A DNA stretch of 19,911 bases from Candidatus Woesearchaeota archaeon (GTDB lineage Archaea > Nanobdellota > Nanobdellia > Woesearchaeales > WJKR01), in contig WJKR01000024.1 of the NCBI GenBank assembly GCA_014729015.1, positions 1-19,911 on the forward strand, given 5' to 3'. How positions within the stretch are numbered: position 1 is the first letter of the stretch; each line of letters opens with the position of its first letter. Shown in pieces: positions 1-7,777 of the stretch. The position numbers and the translations under genes are program-made. Under the pieces are notes generated by a model. It saw nothing but the letters and a program-made list of their open reading frames with translations, did no database searches and had not been told where the DNA came from.

Positions 1-2
1 AT

Positions 3-1475
3 GACTCTGATATCATGTTCGCAGCTTTTTTCTTGGGTGGTATCGCGGTCATGGTCGGCGTCGCGTTGTTCTTGAACCTAGGGAAGAAGATGAACAGTAA
101 CAAGAGCGCTCCTCCAAAGACCATCGTGGACAATTTCGGTCGTAAGCAGGCTCCGTTCTTTGACGCGACTGGGTCGCACGCCGGTGCATTGTTGGGTGAC
201 GTGTTGCACGATCCTTTCCAGTCTGGTGGCTTGGGCACGCCTGCTCATGAGCGCGTGGTGGGTGGTATGATTCACAAGGCCCATATGGGGGTGTTGTTCA
301 TTGATGAGATGGCGACCTTGGCGCCGAATACGCAGCAGGAGTTGTTGACCGCGTTGCAGGAAGGGAAATTTTCTATCACTGGCCAGTCTGAGCGTTCGGC
401 CGGGGCGATGGTGCGGACCGAGCCGGTGCCGTGCAATTTCATCATGGTGGCTGCTGGTAATTTCGAGACGTTGAAGCACATGCACCCCGCGTTGCGTTCT
501 CGTATTAGGGGGTATGGGTATGAGGTGTTCATGGAGGAGACCATGCCTGACTCGTCGGAGAACCGGGAGAAGCTCGCGGTGTTCGTGGCGCAGGAGGTGA
601 CGAAGGACGGGAAGATCCCGCATTTTTCTCGTGCCGCGGTGCTGCGTATCGTGGAGGAGGCGAAGCGTCGGGCGAATCGCAAGGGTCACTTGACGTTGCG
701 GCTGCGCGAGCTGGGCGGCTTGGTGCGCGCTGCTGGTGATGTGGCTAGGGGTGCTGGTGCGAAGCTGGTGCAGCCGAAGCACATTGATGAGGCGATGGTG
801 TATGCGCGTACGTTGGAGAAGCAGATCGCTGATAAGTACTTGGAGCGGAAGAAGGAGTATGAAGTCATCACGGTCACGGGGAAGAAGATCGGTCGGGTGA
901 ATGGCTTGGCGGTCATGGGCGCTGAGAACCAGCTTTCCGGTATTATTTTGCCGATTGAGGCTGAGGTGACGCCTGGCGGTGAGCATAAGGAGATCGTCGC
1001 TACTGGTAAGCTGGGTGATATCGCGAAGGAGGCGGTGAAGAACGTCGCCGCTATTATTATGAAGTATTTCGGGACTGATATCCGGAAGAAGCATGACTTG
1101 TACGTGCAGTTCTTGCAGACGTATGAGGGCGTGGAGGGTGATTCTGCGTCCGTGGCTGTGGCGGCCGCTATTATTAGTTCGTTGAAGGGATTGCCGGTCA
1201 GGCAGGACGTTGCTATGACTGGCTCGTTGTCGGTGCGCGGCGAGGTGTTGCCGGTCGGCGGCGTCTCGAGTAAGGTTGAGGCGGCGATCAATGCTGATAT
1301 CAAGAAGGTGCTCGTGCCGCGGGCGAACGTGCAGGACATCGTGATTAGCGCTGAGCGGTTGCGGCGGGTCAAGTTGGTGCCGGTGGAGCATATCAGTGAG
1401 GTGTTGGGTGAGGCGTTGGTGTGGCGTGGGAAGACGGGTGTTCTGAGGAGGATTCGGTCGTTTCGTCGTCGTTAG
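3..1475 (+). CDS. lonB: Archaeal LonB-type membrane-anchored ATP-dependent protease, 5' end outside the window
   Basis: The reading frame is open from the first bases, so the gene begins upstream and the Walker A motif is not in view. Counting from the internal Met at 15, residues 3-21 form a transmembrane segment. In archaeal LonB the membrane segments lie between Walker A and Walker B, and here Walker B (VLFIDE, D97/E98) follows at about 93-98. The C-terminal protease domain has the Lon Ser-Lys dyad: Ser377 in GDSAS and Lys420 in VSSKVEAA. Their 43-residue spacing equals that of S679/K722 in E. coli Lon. The enzyme degrades unfolded and regulatory proteins at the inner face of the membrane. 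The sense strand is G/T-rich, with TTG as a common Leu codon. rpl35ae follows after 43 nt with its own TATA box, so the two are probably separate transcripts. The family assignment is firm. Confidence 0.95.
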   Translation, partial: DSDIMFAAFFLGGIAVMVGVALFLNLGKKMNSNKSAPPKTIVDNFGRKQAPFFDATGSHAGALLGDVLHDPFQSGGLGTPAHERVVGGMIHKAHMGVLFIDEMATLAPNTQQELLTALQEGKFSITGQSERSAGAMVRTEPVPCNFIMVAAGNFETLKHMHPALRSRIRGYGYEVFMEETMPDSSENREKLAVFVAQEVTKDGKIPHFSRAAVLRIVEEAKRRANRKGHLTLRLRELGGLVRAAGDVARGAGAKLVQPKHIDEAMVYARTLEKQIADKYLERKKEYEVITVTGKKIGRVNGLAVMGAENQLSGIILPIEAEVTPGGEHKEIVATGKLGDIAKEAVKNVAAIIMKYFGTDIRKKHDLYVQFLQTYEGVEGDSASVAVAAAIISSLKGLPVRQDVAMTGSLSVRGEVLPVGGVSSKVEAAINADIKKVLVPRANVQDIVISAERLRRVKLVPVEHISEVLGEALVWRGKTGVLRRIRSFRRR

Positions 1476-1487
1476 CACGGGCAAAAA

Positions 1488-1495
1488 TTTATAAA
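1488..1495 (+). promoter_or_regulatory. TATA box of rpl35ae
   Basis: TTTATAAA, centred 27.5 nt before the ATG at 1519. This is the archaeal spacing from TATA to transcription start and predicts a leaderless or nearly leaderless mRNA. Confidence 0.8.
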
Positions 1496-1518
1496 CGGAC
1501 TGGTGTTTTCTTGGTTGT

Positions 1519-1773
1519 ATGGAAGGCGTCGTTGTGCATTACCGGCAGAGCCGTCATACGACGGATGGTAATCAGGTCGTTGTGCAGCCTCGGGGCTGCG
1601 ATTCTCGGGACGAGGCTGAGGCCTTGCTGGGGAAGAAAGTGTCTTGGAGCACGGGGAAACGCGATCTGACGGGTGTTGTGGCTGCGGTGCATGGTCGGAA
1701 CGGTGCTGTGCGTGTGGTGTTTGATCAGGGTGTGCCTGGGCAGTGTTTAGGGAAGTCCGTCACTATAACTTGA
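1519..1773 (+). CDS. rpl35ae: Large-subunit ribosomal protein L35Ae (eL33)
   Basis: The 84-residue protein matches archaeal L35Ae in length and pattern. It starts MEGVVVHYRQSRHTTDGNQ, has the central GKKVSWSTGK stretch, and ends with HGRNGAVRVVFDQGVPGQ followed by LGKSVTI. It is a small beta-barrel protein of the archaeal/eukaryotic 50S/60S subunit. The ATG is chosen because the TATA box at 1488-1495 places transcription initiation on it. A run of six T begins right after the stop codon and is a plausible terminator. The lonB-rpl35ae neighbourhood has no evident functional meaning beyond housekeeping. Family assignment rests on pattern recognition but is quite specific. Confidence 0.88.
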   Translation: MEGVVVHYRQSRHTTDGNQVVVQPRGCDSRDEAEALLGKKVSWSTGKRDLTGVVAAVHGRNGAVRVVFDQGVPGQCLGKSVTIT

Positions 1774-1779
1774 TTTTTT
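1774..1779 (+). terminator. T-tract after rpl35ae
   Basis: TTTTTT directly follows the stop codon. Archaeal RNA polymerase commonly terminates at oligo-T runs without a hairpin. Confidence 0.5.
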
Positions 1780-1808
1780 GTTACTATTTAGTAGCCACTA
1801 TAAGAATG

Positions 1809-1816
1809 TTTATAAA
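1809..1816 (+). promoter_or_regulatory. TATA box of the gene at 1841
   Basis: TTTATAAA, centred 28.5 nt before GTG 1841. It lies inside the longer reading frame that begins at 1778. A promoter there argues that the coding region really begins at 1841. Confidence 0.75.
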
Positions 1817-1840
1817 CGAGTGCTTCTTTCTCATACCACA

Positions 1841-2341
1841 GTGCCACCGCGAGAAAAAGCAACGAATACACTCTACTGGGTAGAAGACGTACTTCCTTTT
1901 AGTGAACTCCACGACAAGCACTACATCGTCATCGCAAAAAACGCGCTCATAACCACTTACTACGATGCAAACGTCGTCGTCGACTACCAAGACACGCCAT
2001 TACACGGAGAAAACCTTACGAACATCCCATACCGCACATTAACCAAGGCGCAAGCACGACAATTCGATGAGCAACAGCTTTCTTTGGTGGACGTACTCCT
2101 ACGAACACCTGACCAACAAGTGTTTCTGCAACACCCACACCGGCGGCACCCCACATTAGTCACGACTGATGATCACGGCATACTCCGGCTTGACGAGCGA
2201 TGCTACTATGTGGTACAATCATCATTCCTAGAAAGAAACTTACGAGATGGGAGTCGCCTGCAAGAACTCTTTGCGACGTACGCTACCTACGCTACGCAGC
2301 ACGATCGAGCCGCCCATGCTCGTACCGGTATACCTCGGTAA
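1841..2341 (+). CDS. Hypothetical protein, leaderless GTG start
   Basis: I do not recognise this protein of 166 aa. The frame is open from 1778, but the TATA box at 1809-1816 lies within that extension and points to the in-frame GTG at 1841 (product beginning MPPREKATNTLYW). The sequence is soluble and mixed alpha/beta, with many Tyr, His and Gln residues and no signal peptide or membrane segment. A motif such as YYVVQSSFLERNLRDGSRLQ near the C-terminus looks structured. Its sense strand is A/C-rich, unlike lonB and rpl35ae before it. Its last 50 nt overlap the 3' end of the convergent PIN-domain gene, so the two mRNAs would be complementary there. No function is proposed. Confidence 0.65.
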   Translation: MPPREKATNTLYWVEDVLPFSELHDKHYIVIAKNALITTYYDANVVVDYQDTPLHGENLTNIPYRTLTKAQARQFDEQQLSLVDVLLRTPDQQVFLQHPHRRHPTLVTTDDHGILRLDERCYYVVQSSFLERNLRDGSRLQELFATYATYATQHDRAAHARTGIPR

Positions 2342-3392
2342 GCAAGCTGAAATACCCTTCACTCCGCTTGACGGTCTGCCATATTTCTGAGTCATTGGTG
2401 ATGATGAGAACGTCGCGGTGCTCTTTAGCATATCTGAGGATGCGCGCGTCAGCAGTCCTCTTAAAACCATCAAAAGATTCCTTCTTGCCTTTATCAGAGC
2501 GATGCCAGTAAGGGTACAGTTCTTCTATTCCTTCATCAGTGACATGAATGGCTTGCTCTTTGGCACCGAATTGTACTCGAACATAATCATAAAACTTACC
2601 GTTCACCAAGCTTCTTCCTCCCTTGCTGAGCGTCTCATGACGCACAGATTTTGGAATAATGCTTTGGTGATTGTTTCTCCCGTCGATATTGAGACTGCCA
2701 TATTGCTTCTTGTCAAGTGAGAGTGTCCAGAAGAAAGAACTATCCAGGAGTATGGTTTTCCTCGTGCCAGGCAATTTGAGCGTGAGCGGTTCCTTGAAAT
2801 CAAACTTATTGCCAACGACGCTAGTGATGAAGTTCTGCAAGTCATTGAGCAGTCTTAATGCTTCTATGTGGAGATTGTTCAGGGCGTCCAAAGCGTTGTT
2901 GACCACACGCGCTTCTTTGGCGAATTCTCGGAAAGCGTTTCTATCTGTGTGAAAAAGTTCGTAGAGGTCTATGAATTGCTCGAGGGCTTTCCCGAGGGTC
3001 CCTCCCTTGCCGCTACAAGCTTTTTCTTGTTGCTTGATCGTTGCGAGTCGTTGCAGGAATTGGTGTTGTGTAAACGAGTCGTTAGTTTGTCGGAGTTCAT
3101 TTTCGTGTTCCCGAAGTGTCTCGTCGATTCGTTTAAGCGGCTTGACGAGTCTTTTCAGCGCCTTGTAGAAGTGATGCTCTTTGTGCCGCTGGATTAACGC
3201 ATCTTTCTTCATACGCTTAACAGTAGGGTGCTGGTGTTCCTCAATGATAGCTCTGATTTGCCTGGTGAAGGCAACGAGAAATGTCTGTCTTTCCTTTACT
3301 GCTTCTGTAAGTGGTTCGATACGTCCTTGGAGCGCTCGCGCCCGTTGCTTCAGCACGTGTTGCGCTCGGTCAGCGGCTAACGATAACATCAT
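2292..3392 (-). CDS. Coiled-coil protein with C-terminal PIN-type nuclease domain
   Basis: The 366-aa product has two parts. Residues about 1-195 are helical and charged, predicted coiled coil. Residues about 213-350 look like a PIN domain: ILLDSSFF (D217), SVRHE (E253), TADARIL (D315) and IITND (D334) supply the four acidic residues expected in the metal-binding site. PIN domains are Mg/Mn-dependent RNases, known from VapC toxins, rRNA processing (Nob1) and quality control. No VapB-like antitoxin lies next to it, so a simple toxin-antitoxin pair is unlikely. It is the last gene of the minus-strand operon, 33 nt after the small membrane protein, with a T9 tract in the gap. The start may be the ATG at 3392 or the next one at 3389, which sits 6 nt after GGGAG. 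The PIN call is by motif order only. Confidence 0.75.
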   Translation of the reverse strand: MMLSLAADRAQHVLKQRARALQGRIEPLTEAVKERQTFLVAFTRQIRAIIEEHQHPTVKRMKKDALIQRHKEHHFYKALKRLVKPLKRIDETLREHENELRQTNDSFTQHQFLQRLATIKQQEKACSGKGGTLGKALEQFIDLYELFHTDRNAFREFAKEARVVNNALDALNNLHIEALRLLNDLQNFITSVVGNKFDFKEPLTLKLPGTRKTILLDSSFFWTLSLDKKQYGSLNIDGRNNHQSIIPKSVRHETLSKGGRSLVNGKFYDYVRVQFGAKEQAIHVTDEGIEELYPYWHRSDKGKKESFDGFKRTADARILRYAKEHRDVLIITNDSEIWQTVKRSEGYFSLLTEVYRYEHGRLDRAA

Positions 3393-3410
3393 GCGCTCCC
3401 TTCAAATTGT

Positions 3411-3419
3411 AAAAAAAAA
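3411..3419 (-). terminator. T9 tract between the fifth and sixth operon genes
   Basis: Nine A on the + strand, so nine T in the transcript direction, lie between the stop at 3426 and the start at 3392. In archaea such a tract can end transcription fully or partly. It would lower or uncouple expression of the PIN-domain gene. No TATA box is visible after it. Confidence 0.45.
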
Positions 3420-3425
3420 TGCTTT

Positions 3426-3812
3426 CTAGAACATGGCAAACGTCGCGATGATCAGGAATAATCCTTCTACGACGAACGCGATGTAGTACACCATGTCAGT
3501 CAGCGGCAACCCGAACCCGATGACGCCGAATTGGTTAAGTATCTGGATAATGCCCAACACTATGAGCAGGAAAGCGACGATGATGGTGACTGTCCTGATG
3601 GTGTCGTCCTCGTCGAACGCGTCGATGAACAGGAAGAACCCTGCTGCCGGGATGATCCAGATCGCCACTGCGGGCACCAGTTTCAGGATGAATTCCGGCA
3701 AGTTGAATCCAAGCACTCCGACTCGGTTGAGGAGTGGGATTATACCGAGCGCCGTTATCAGTATGCCTACGAGTAATGAGATTTTGCCTTTGGGTTCGTC
3801 GAATTGTGCCAT
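3426..3812 (-). CDS. Small four-helix membrane protein built from two related halves
   Basis: The 128-aa product (from ATG 3812) has four hydrophobic segments and little else. The halves are clearly related: ALGIIPLLNRVGVLGFNLP in the first corresponds to VLGIIQILNQFGVIGFGLP in the second, each followed by another hydrophobic helix. The acidic loop DAFDEDDTIR separates them. The start is ATG 3812 because GAGGTGA (3821-3827) is 8 nt upstream, overlapping the preceding gene's stop codon; the in-frame GTG at 3824 is less likely. This overlap of ribosome-binding site and stop suggests translational coupling. The function is unknown; the context suggests it is the integral membrane part of the operon's product. 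Confidence 0.8.
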   Translation of the reverse strand: MAQFDEPKGKISLLVGILITALGIIPLLNRVGVLGFNLPEFILKLVPAVAIWIIPAAGFFLFIDAFDEDDTIRTVTIIVAFLLIVLGIIQILNQFGVIGFGLPLTDMVYYIAFVVEGLFLIIATFAMF

Positions 3813-3820
3813 GATATTGT

Positions 3821-3827
3821 TCACCTC
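3821..3827 (-). promoter_or_regulatory. Shine-Dalgarno site overlapping the upstream stop codon
   Basis: GAGGTGA on the minus strand, 8 nt before ATG 3812. Its 5' part is the TGA stop of the coiled-coil gene. This decides the start of the small membrane protein. Confidence 0.75.
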
Positions 3828-4812
3828 ACGCGTTCACTTTTTGTTGGGTGTCTTTCCGTGCTTGTTTCCTCACTTTCTTGCCGATACGGTATTCCCTGCG
3901 TTCCTGCTGATCCTGCCATTGGTTGAGGTCGTCGAATAATTGTTTGATGATAAGTTCGGTACTCGCCCACATGCCTTTGCTTGGGAGGGTTCGCGTTGCT
4001 TCCTGTATGATGAGTTCTTTGAGGTCTTGCGCCTTGAAGTAGTGGTAGACGGCGTAGTCAATAATGGTGGCGACGTCTCGGAGCGTTTCTTCCAAGAGTT
4101 GGAGGTCTTTGCCAAGGTCTTGCGCGAGGTCGTCGATGAGGCTGTGGAGTTTTTTCTCTTCATGCTTGGTCGTTGCTTGCTTGCGCTTGAGCTGTTCTAT
4201 CCGTTTCAGGTGGTGCTCAAGGCTGCTGATGCCATGCTTTTCCGCTTTTGTCTCTTTCTTGCGCTTCTGGACGTCCTTGCGTAAGTGTTTCGTCGCGGCG
4301 CGTTGTTGGAAGTCCTTCCTGAGATTGTAGATTTTGTCCCTGAATCGTTCGTGGTCGCGTTTCTGGTCGCGGATCTTCCTAAACTCTTTTTGCAGCTTGT
4401 CTTTGAACTTCACCCCTTCTTGGTAGAGTTGATTGAGGAGTTCTGCGACGTTGCTGATGTCTTCTCGGTCTTCGGGGAGCGCTGTTTTGAGGTGTTCGAA
4501 CAGGCTGCGGAGTCCTGTGTAGAGTTGCTTCATGTCCTCTTCTTCTCTGAGGATGTAGAGCTCCGCTCCTTCTTCCTGTTTGTAGATAGTCGATGAGTAG
4601 TATCGTCTGAGGTCGGTGACGATCTCGTCGAATGCATGATAGATGTCTCTTGGTCGTCCTCCTCCGCTGAACCGTCGGTGGATGTCTTGGAGTTGTCGCT
4701 CTATCGCTTGTTCTTGCTCGTCCGTGTGCTTCTGCGCCTTCCTTATCTGATTGGCGAGCCGACGGCTGTTGGTGAATAGGTGGGCTGCTTTGAGCTTGGT
4801 GAGTTCGAACAT
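3826..4812 (-). CDS. Charged coiled-coil protein, fourth gene of the operon
   Basis: The 328-aa product is almost wholly helical and strongly charged, with no membrane segment. Long coiled-coil stretches lie at about residues 20-47 and 130-245, rich in Lys, Glu, Gln and Arg (for example KDVQKRKKETKAEKHG). A Gly-rich break, FSGGGRPRDIYHAFDEIV, follows the first coil. The ATG at 4812 has AGAGGA 8 nt upstream (4821-4826), just after the preceding gene's stop at 4831. Such proteins are often scaffolds. The N-terminal coil of the PIN protein in the same operon could be its partner, but that is inference. I recognise no family. Confidence 0.8.
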   Translation of the reverse strand: MFELTKLKAAHLFTNSRRLANQIRKAQKHTDEQEQAIERQLQDIHRRFSGGGRPRDIYHAFDEIVTDLRRYYSSTIYKQEEGAELYILREEEDMKQLYTGLRSLFEHLKTALPEDREDISNVAELLNQLYQEGVKFKDKLQKEFRKIRDQKRDHERFRDKIYNLRKDFQQRAATKHLRKDVQKRKKETKAEKHGISSLEHHLKRIEQLKRKQATTKHEEKKLHSLIDDLAQDLGKDLQLLEETLRDVATIIDYAVYHYFKAQDLKELIIQEATRTLPSKGMWASTELIIKQLFDDLNQWQDQQERREYRIGKKVRKQARKDTQQKVNA

Positions 4813-4830
4813 GTTGCTTTTCCTCTATGT

Positions 4831-7059
4831 TCAGGTTGTGCTGAGCGTCTTGATGGCGTTGATGACTTGTTCCGCGGTCATCGTCCCTGCTTGCTTGAAT
4901 GTTCCCTTGAACGTGATGGTGAGTTTGGTGAGCTCCTGTATTTTCTTAAGTTCTGACTTGTAGTTCTTTTGGAGCAGCGAGTTGAGTTGCTTGTCGCTCT
5001 GTCGGACTTCTTCTTTCGCCCTGAGGTAGATACCTGCGGCGAGGATGGTGCAGAGCTTCTTCAAGGCATCGGGTTGTTCTCCGCTGAAGTCTTTGAGCGC
5101 TTTTTCCGGTGAGTAGATGAGGTAGCTGAACGCTGCTTCGATCTCCTCTTGGCGATCTTTGGGGATGTAGGCGATCGTTCCTTTTGCTCCCGCTTCCTCA
5201 TTTATTTTCGGCGCTTCTTGCTTCGTGTCGGCCACGAGCTTTTTCCTGCTCTTCGCAGTCTTCCTCTCCTCCTTGCTCGGTTCGATGAGGATGTCGAAGT
5301 AGTTGTAATCGTGGCAGTATTTCTCTTGTTTCAGCGCCTCAAGTTGTTCTCTAGCAGTCGCTCCCACTTTTTGCTTGAGGAGGAACGCCCAGACCCGGAA
5401 TTTTCCCGTGGTGCCATCTGGCACTTTGAAGGAGAAGTTGAACAGCCTGTTGTGGGTCTTTCTCCTGTTGAGCTTCTTGGCAAAGTCTTTAGGGGTCTGG
5501 TTGTGCCGTTCCGTTTTGTACTCATGGATGATTTCCCAGGTGAATCCCCAGTCGTCCAGGTTGATAAAGTCCCCGATAATGTTGTCGGTGCTTCCTTCCC
5601 GTTCGCAATGCTTGTTGTTGTCCTTGAGCTTGGTGATGAGTACGTAGAGGTAGACTTCTGTCGGCGCTGTTTTGAGCATCTGGAAAGTGAGCCTTCCCTG
5701 TTTGATTTTCTGCGTTTTTTCCAGTCCGAAGAGCGGTTCCCTCGGTTGCGGGTGGTGTTCACCGCCGTCGCCGCACGTGATGATGAGCGCGTTGATGTCT
5801 GGTTTCTCCTTCTCTTTTTCTTTCATACCGATGATGACGTCATCGCAGCTTTCCGTGAAGGTTTTGTTTTGTTCGGGGTAGAGGGTGACCGCTGCTTTCG
5901 CTCCTCCGAGCCCCACCCACCCCCTTTTTTCTGCGGTGAACTTGAAGCGTGCTTTGGGCGCGTCCGAGTGGGAGAAGTTGCCGCCGTCAATGGTCTTGTG
6001 GATGAGTTTTTTCTTTTCTTTCGTGACGAAGACTTCCGCGTTCTTGACTCCTAGTTCGTCCGCTTGCTTGAAGATGTTCTGTACGTCCGCTGGGGTGATG
6101 AGTTCTTTCGGCGCAAAGAGATCGATGCCGAGGTCTTCGAGGACTTTTTCTGCATCGACGACGATACCTGTGGTGTTGATGCTGTTTTCTCCTTTTCTGC
6201 CGAGCCACGCCGTCCATTTCCAGTGCAGAGTGCCGAGATCTATCTTTGTGTCGTCGGTCGGCGCCGATTCTGCTATGACCGCGATGCCGAGTCCTATGAT
6301 TGGGTGCTTGTCTTCGCTTGTCCGGGTGAGGACGCTGTTGAGCACCTCTTGGCTGATGTCGGGCATGTCGACGGTGTTGGCGAATTCTTGGTGTCGTTTC
6401 GCGTAGCCTCGTGCGAGCGCGTAGCCATCGACGTTGCTGTCGTCTTTCTGCCCTACTATGGCAGTGCCGATGTCTTTGGTGCTGAGCTCCTTGTAGTCCA
6501 CGACGCGTTTCCCTCGGTGTCGCGGATAGGCGTGGCCTTTTCGGTGATGCTCATAGGTCTGCTTGTCAGGGAACAACCACCATTCGTAGACGTACCCTGA
6601 TGCCTTCTTCGCCTGCTTCTCTGCTTTATTGGCGGCACGCTTTGCCTGCTTCGCCGCTTCCTTGTCAGGCGTTGCTGCTTTTTTCTCCTGTTGCTTGAAC
6701 ACTATGTTTTCGAAGATTTTCCTGAGGTCTTCGTCGCTGAGTTTGTCGCCGTCACTGGCGTGATCGCCGAGCGTTGCCCATTTCGGCGCCCAGTAGTCTT
6801 TGGTGACGGCTGCAATGTATTGCTCGGTGACGTTCTCTGCTCCCATCCCTTTGTCGATGAGCGCTTGCTGTTGTTGGGTCAAGGTGCGTAGGTCGTTGGC
6901 TTCTTTCTCGTTGAGGATGCATACTGATTCTGCGAAGCCAAGTATGCGCACGTCTTTGGTGAGCTTTGCCGCGTCGAATTTCTTTGAGAACACGCCTTCG
7001 AGGATGCGTTGCGCGTCCTTGATGAAGTACTCTTTCCTGAGCTTGGTCTGCCCTGCCAT
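4831..7059 (-). CDS. 742-aa soluble protein of unknown function, third gene of the operon
   Basis: This is the largest gene in the operon and I cannot assign it to a family. It has no signal peptide or membrane segment, so it is probably cytoplasmic. Residues 1-122 look helical. Residues 123-154 form a Lys/Ala-rich linker. Residues 155-600 look like a mixed or beta-rich globular region with many aromatic residues (YVYEWWLFPDK, LGTLHWKWTAWLG, FRVWAFLLKQ). A helical C-terminal region from about 640 follows a Lys-rich stretch. A Cys/His-containing segment near CGDGGEHHPQ might bind metal, but no standard finger is seen. The ATG at 7059 begins 2 nt after the stop of the upstream gene, so it is tightly coupled. 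The size and central position suggest it is the core of the system. Confidence 0.82.
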   Translation of the reverse strand: MAGQTKLRKEYFIKDAQRILEGVFSKKFDAAKLTKDVRILGFAESVCILNEKEANDLRTLTQQQQALIDKGMGAENVTEQYIAAVTKDYWAPKWATLGDHASDGDKLSDEDLRKIFENIVFKQQEKKAATPDKEAAKQAKRAANKAEKQAKKASGYVYEWWLFPDKQTYEHHRKGHAYPRHRGKRVVDYKELSTKDIGTAIVGQKDDSNVDGYALARGYAKRHQEFANTVDMPDISQEVLNSVLTRTSEDKHPIIGLGIAVIAESAPTDDTKIDLGTLHWKWTAWLGRKGENSINTTGIVVDAEKVLEDLGIDLFAPKELITPADVQNIFKQADELGVKNAEVFVTKEKKKLIHKTIDGGNFSHSDAPKARFKFTAEKRGWVGLGGAKAAVTLYPEQNKTFTESCDDVIIGMKEKEKEKPDINALIITCGDGGEHHPQPREPLFGLEKTQKIKQGRLTFQMLKTAPTEVYLYVLITKLKDNNKHCEREGSTDNIIGDFINLDDWGFTWEIIHEYKTERHNQTPKDFAKKLNRRKTHNRLFNFSFKVPDGTTGKFRVWAFLLKQKVGATAREQLEALKQEKYCHDYNYFDILIEPSKEERKTAKSRKKLVADTKQEAPKINEEAGAKGTIAYIPKDRQEEIEAAFSYLIYSPEKALKDFSGEQPDALKKLCTILAAGIYLRAKEEVRQSDKQLNSLLQKNYKSELKKIQELTKLTITFKGTFKQAGTMTAEQVINAIKTLSTT

Positions 7060-7061
7060 TT

Positions 7062-7766
7062 TCAGATGATTTCCCCTTTCAGGACGAGCTTGTCATTTTG
7101 CTGCTTGACGTCCTTGACTTTTGGTTCTGCTTGGTCGTCTTCTCTCGTTTTCTTGATGAGGGTGAGGGTTATTTCTTGCATCTCGTCCGGTATAATCTCG
7201 ATGTGTTTTATCTCGTGCTTTGCGTTCTTGCCTCGCAGGTTGACTTGTTTGTAGCCTGCTTTGATGATGGTCGGGTGGTAGAGGCCGCTCGCCACCCATG
7301 CATGCTTGTCCCTGGTGGGCGCGAACCCGTCAGCGTTCGTGACAAAGTGATATTCTCGCCAGGTGTCCTTGTTCTTTGCCCATTGGCCGAGCCAGGATGG
7401 CGCGAGTGCGTACTTCCTTTTCGATGCGTACGCTGGTTTGAGCATGACGGTCGCTTCGGGTATGGGGTTGTCGTCTTGGTCGACGACGAGGAACTTGACT
7501 TGTCCTTTCCTGTCGGGGTCTATTTTGTCCTTGTTGCTGCGGTCTTCTTCTTTCTCTTTCCTGTTCTTCTTGTCTCGCGGGCTGCTTGAGCTTCCAGAGC
7601 CATCTCTGCCTGAACCGCTACCTCCGCCTGAGCTGCCGAACTTGAACCCACCGATGCTCGTGAAGATCTGGATGAGTTTGAGGACGAAGAGGATGGTGAG
7701 TATGAGGACGAGATAGGAAAGCACGCTTTCCACCATGTTTTCCACGCCTTGGGGGATTACTGCCAT
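7062..7766 (-). CDS. Membrane-anchored protein with Ser/Gly linker and beta-sandwich-like domain
   Basis: The start is taken as ATG 7766 (234 aa). The longer frame to 7853 would overlap the upstream gene by 76 nt, and AAAGGCG precedes this ATG 11 nt after the upstream stop. Residues 12-35 are one transmembrane helix. Residues 43-63 are a Gly/Ser-rich tether, then a strongly charged segment to about 86. The domain at 88-205 begins GQVKFLVVDQDDNPIPEATVML, the pattern of carboxypeptidase regulatory-like (transthyretin-fold) domains, and ends in a strand-rich stretch (EITLTLI). The charged linker after the helix might indicate that the domain faces the cytoplasm; the orientation is not certain. 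It probably tethers the other operon proteins to the membrane (inference). Confidence 0.78.
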   Translation of the reverse strand: MAVIPQGVENMVESVLSYLVLILTILFVLKLIQIFTSIGGFKFGSSGGGSGSGRDGSGSSSSPRDKKNRKEKEEDRSNKDKIDPDRKGQVKFLVVDQDDNPIPEATVMLKPAYASKRKYALAPSWLGQWAKNKDTWREYHFVTNADGFAPTRDKHAWVASGLYHPTIIKAGYKQVNLRGKNAKHEIKHIEIIPDEMQEITLTLIKKTREDDQAEPKVKDVKQQNDKLVLKGEII

Positions 7767-7777
7767 TTTTTTCGCCT

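Noticed and set aside
78..1484. 468-codon minus-strand frame opposite lonB
   Set aside because: Shadow of lonB: the product is His/Arg/Leu-rich and lacks any domain, while lonB is certain.
5149..6054. Long + strand frame inside the 742-aa gene
   Set aside because: It is antisense to a well-formed gene with matching operon spacing, and its product is Phe/Val/Asp-rich in the way typical of antisense frames.
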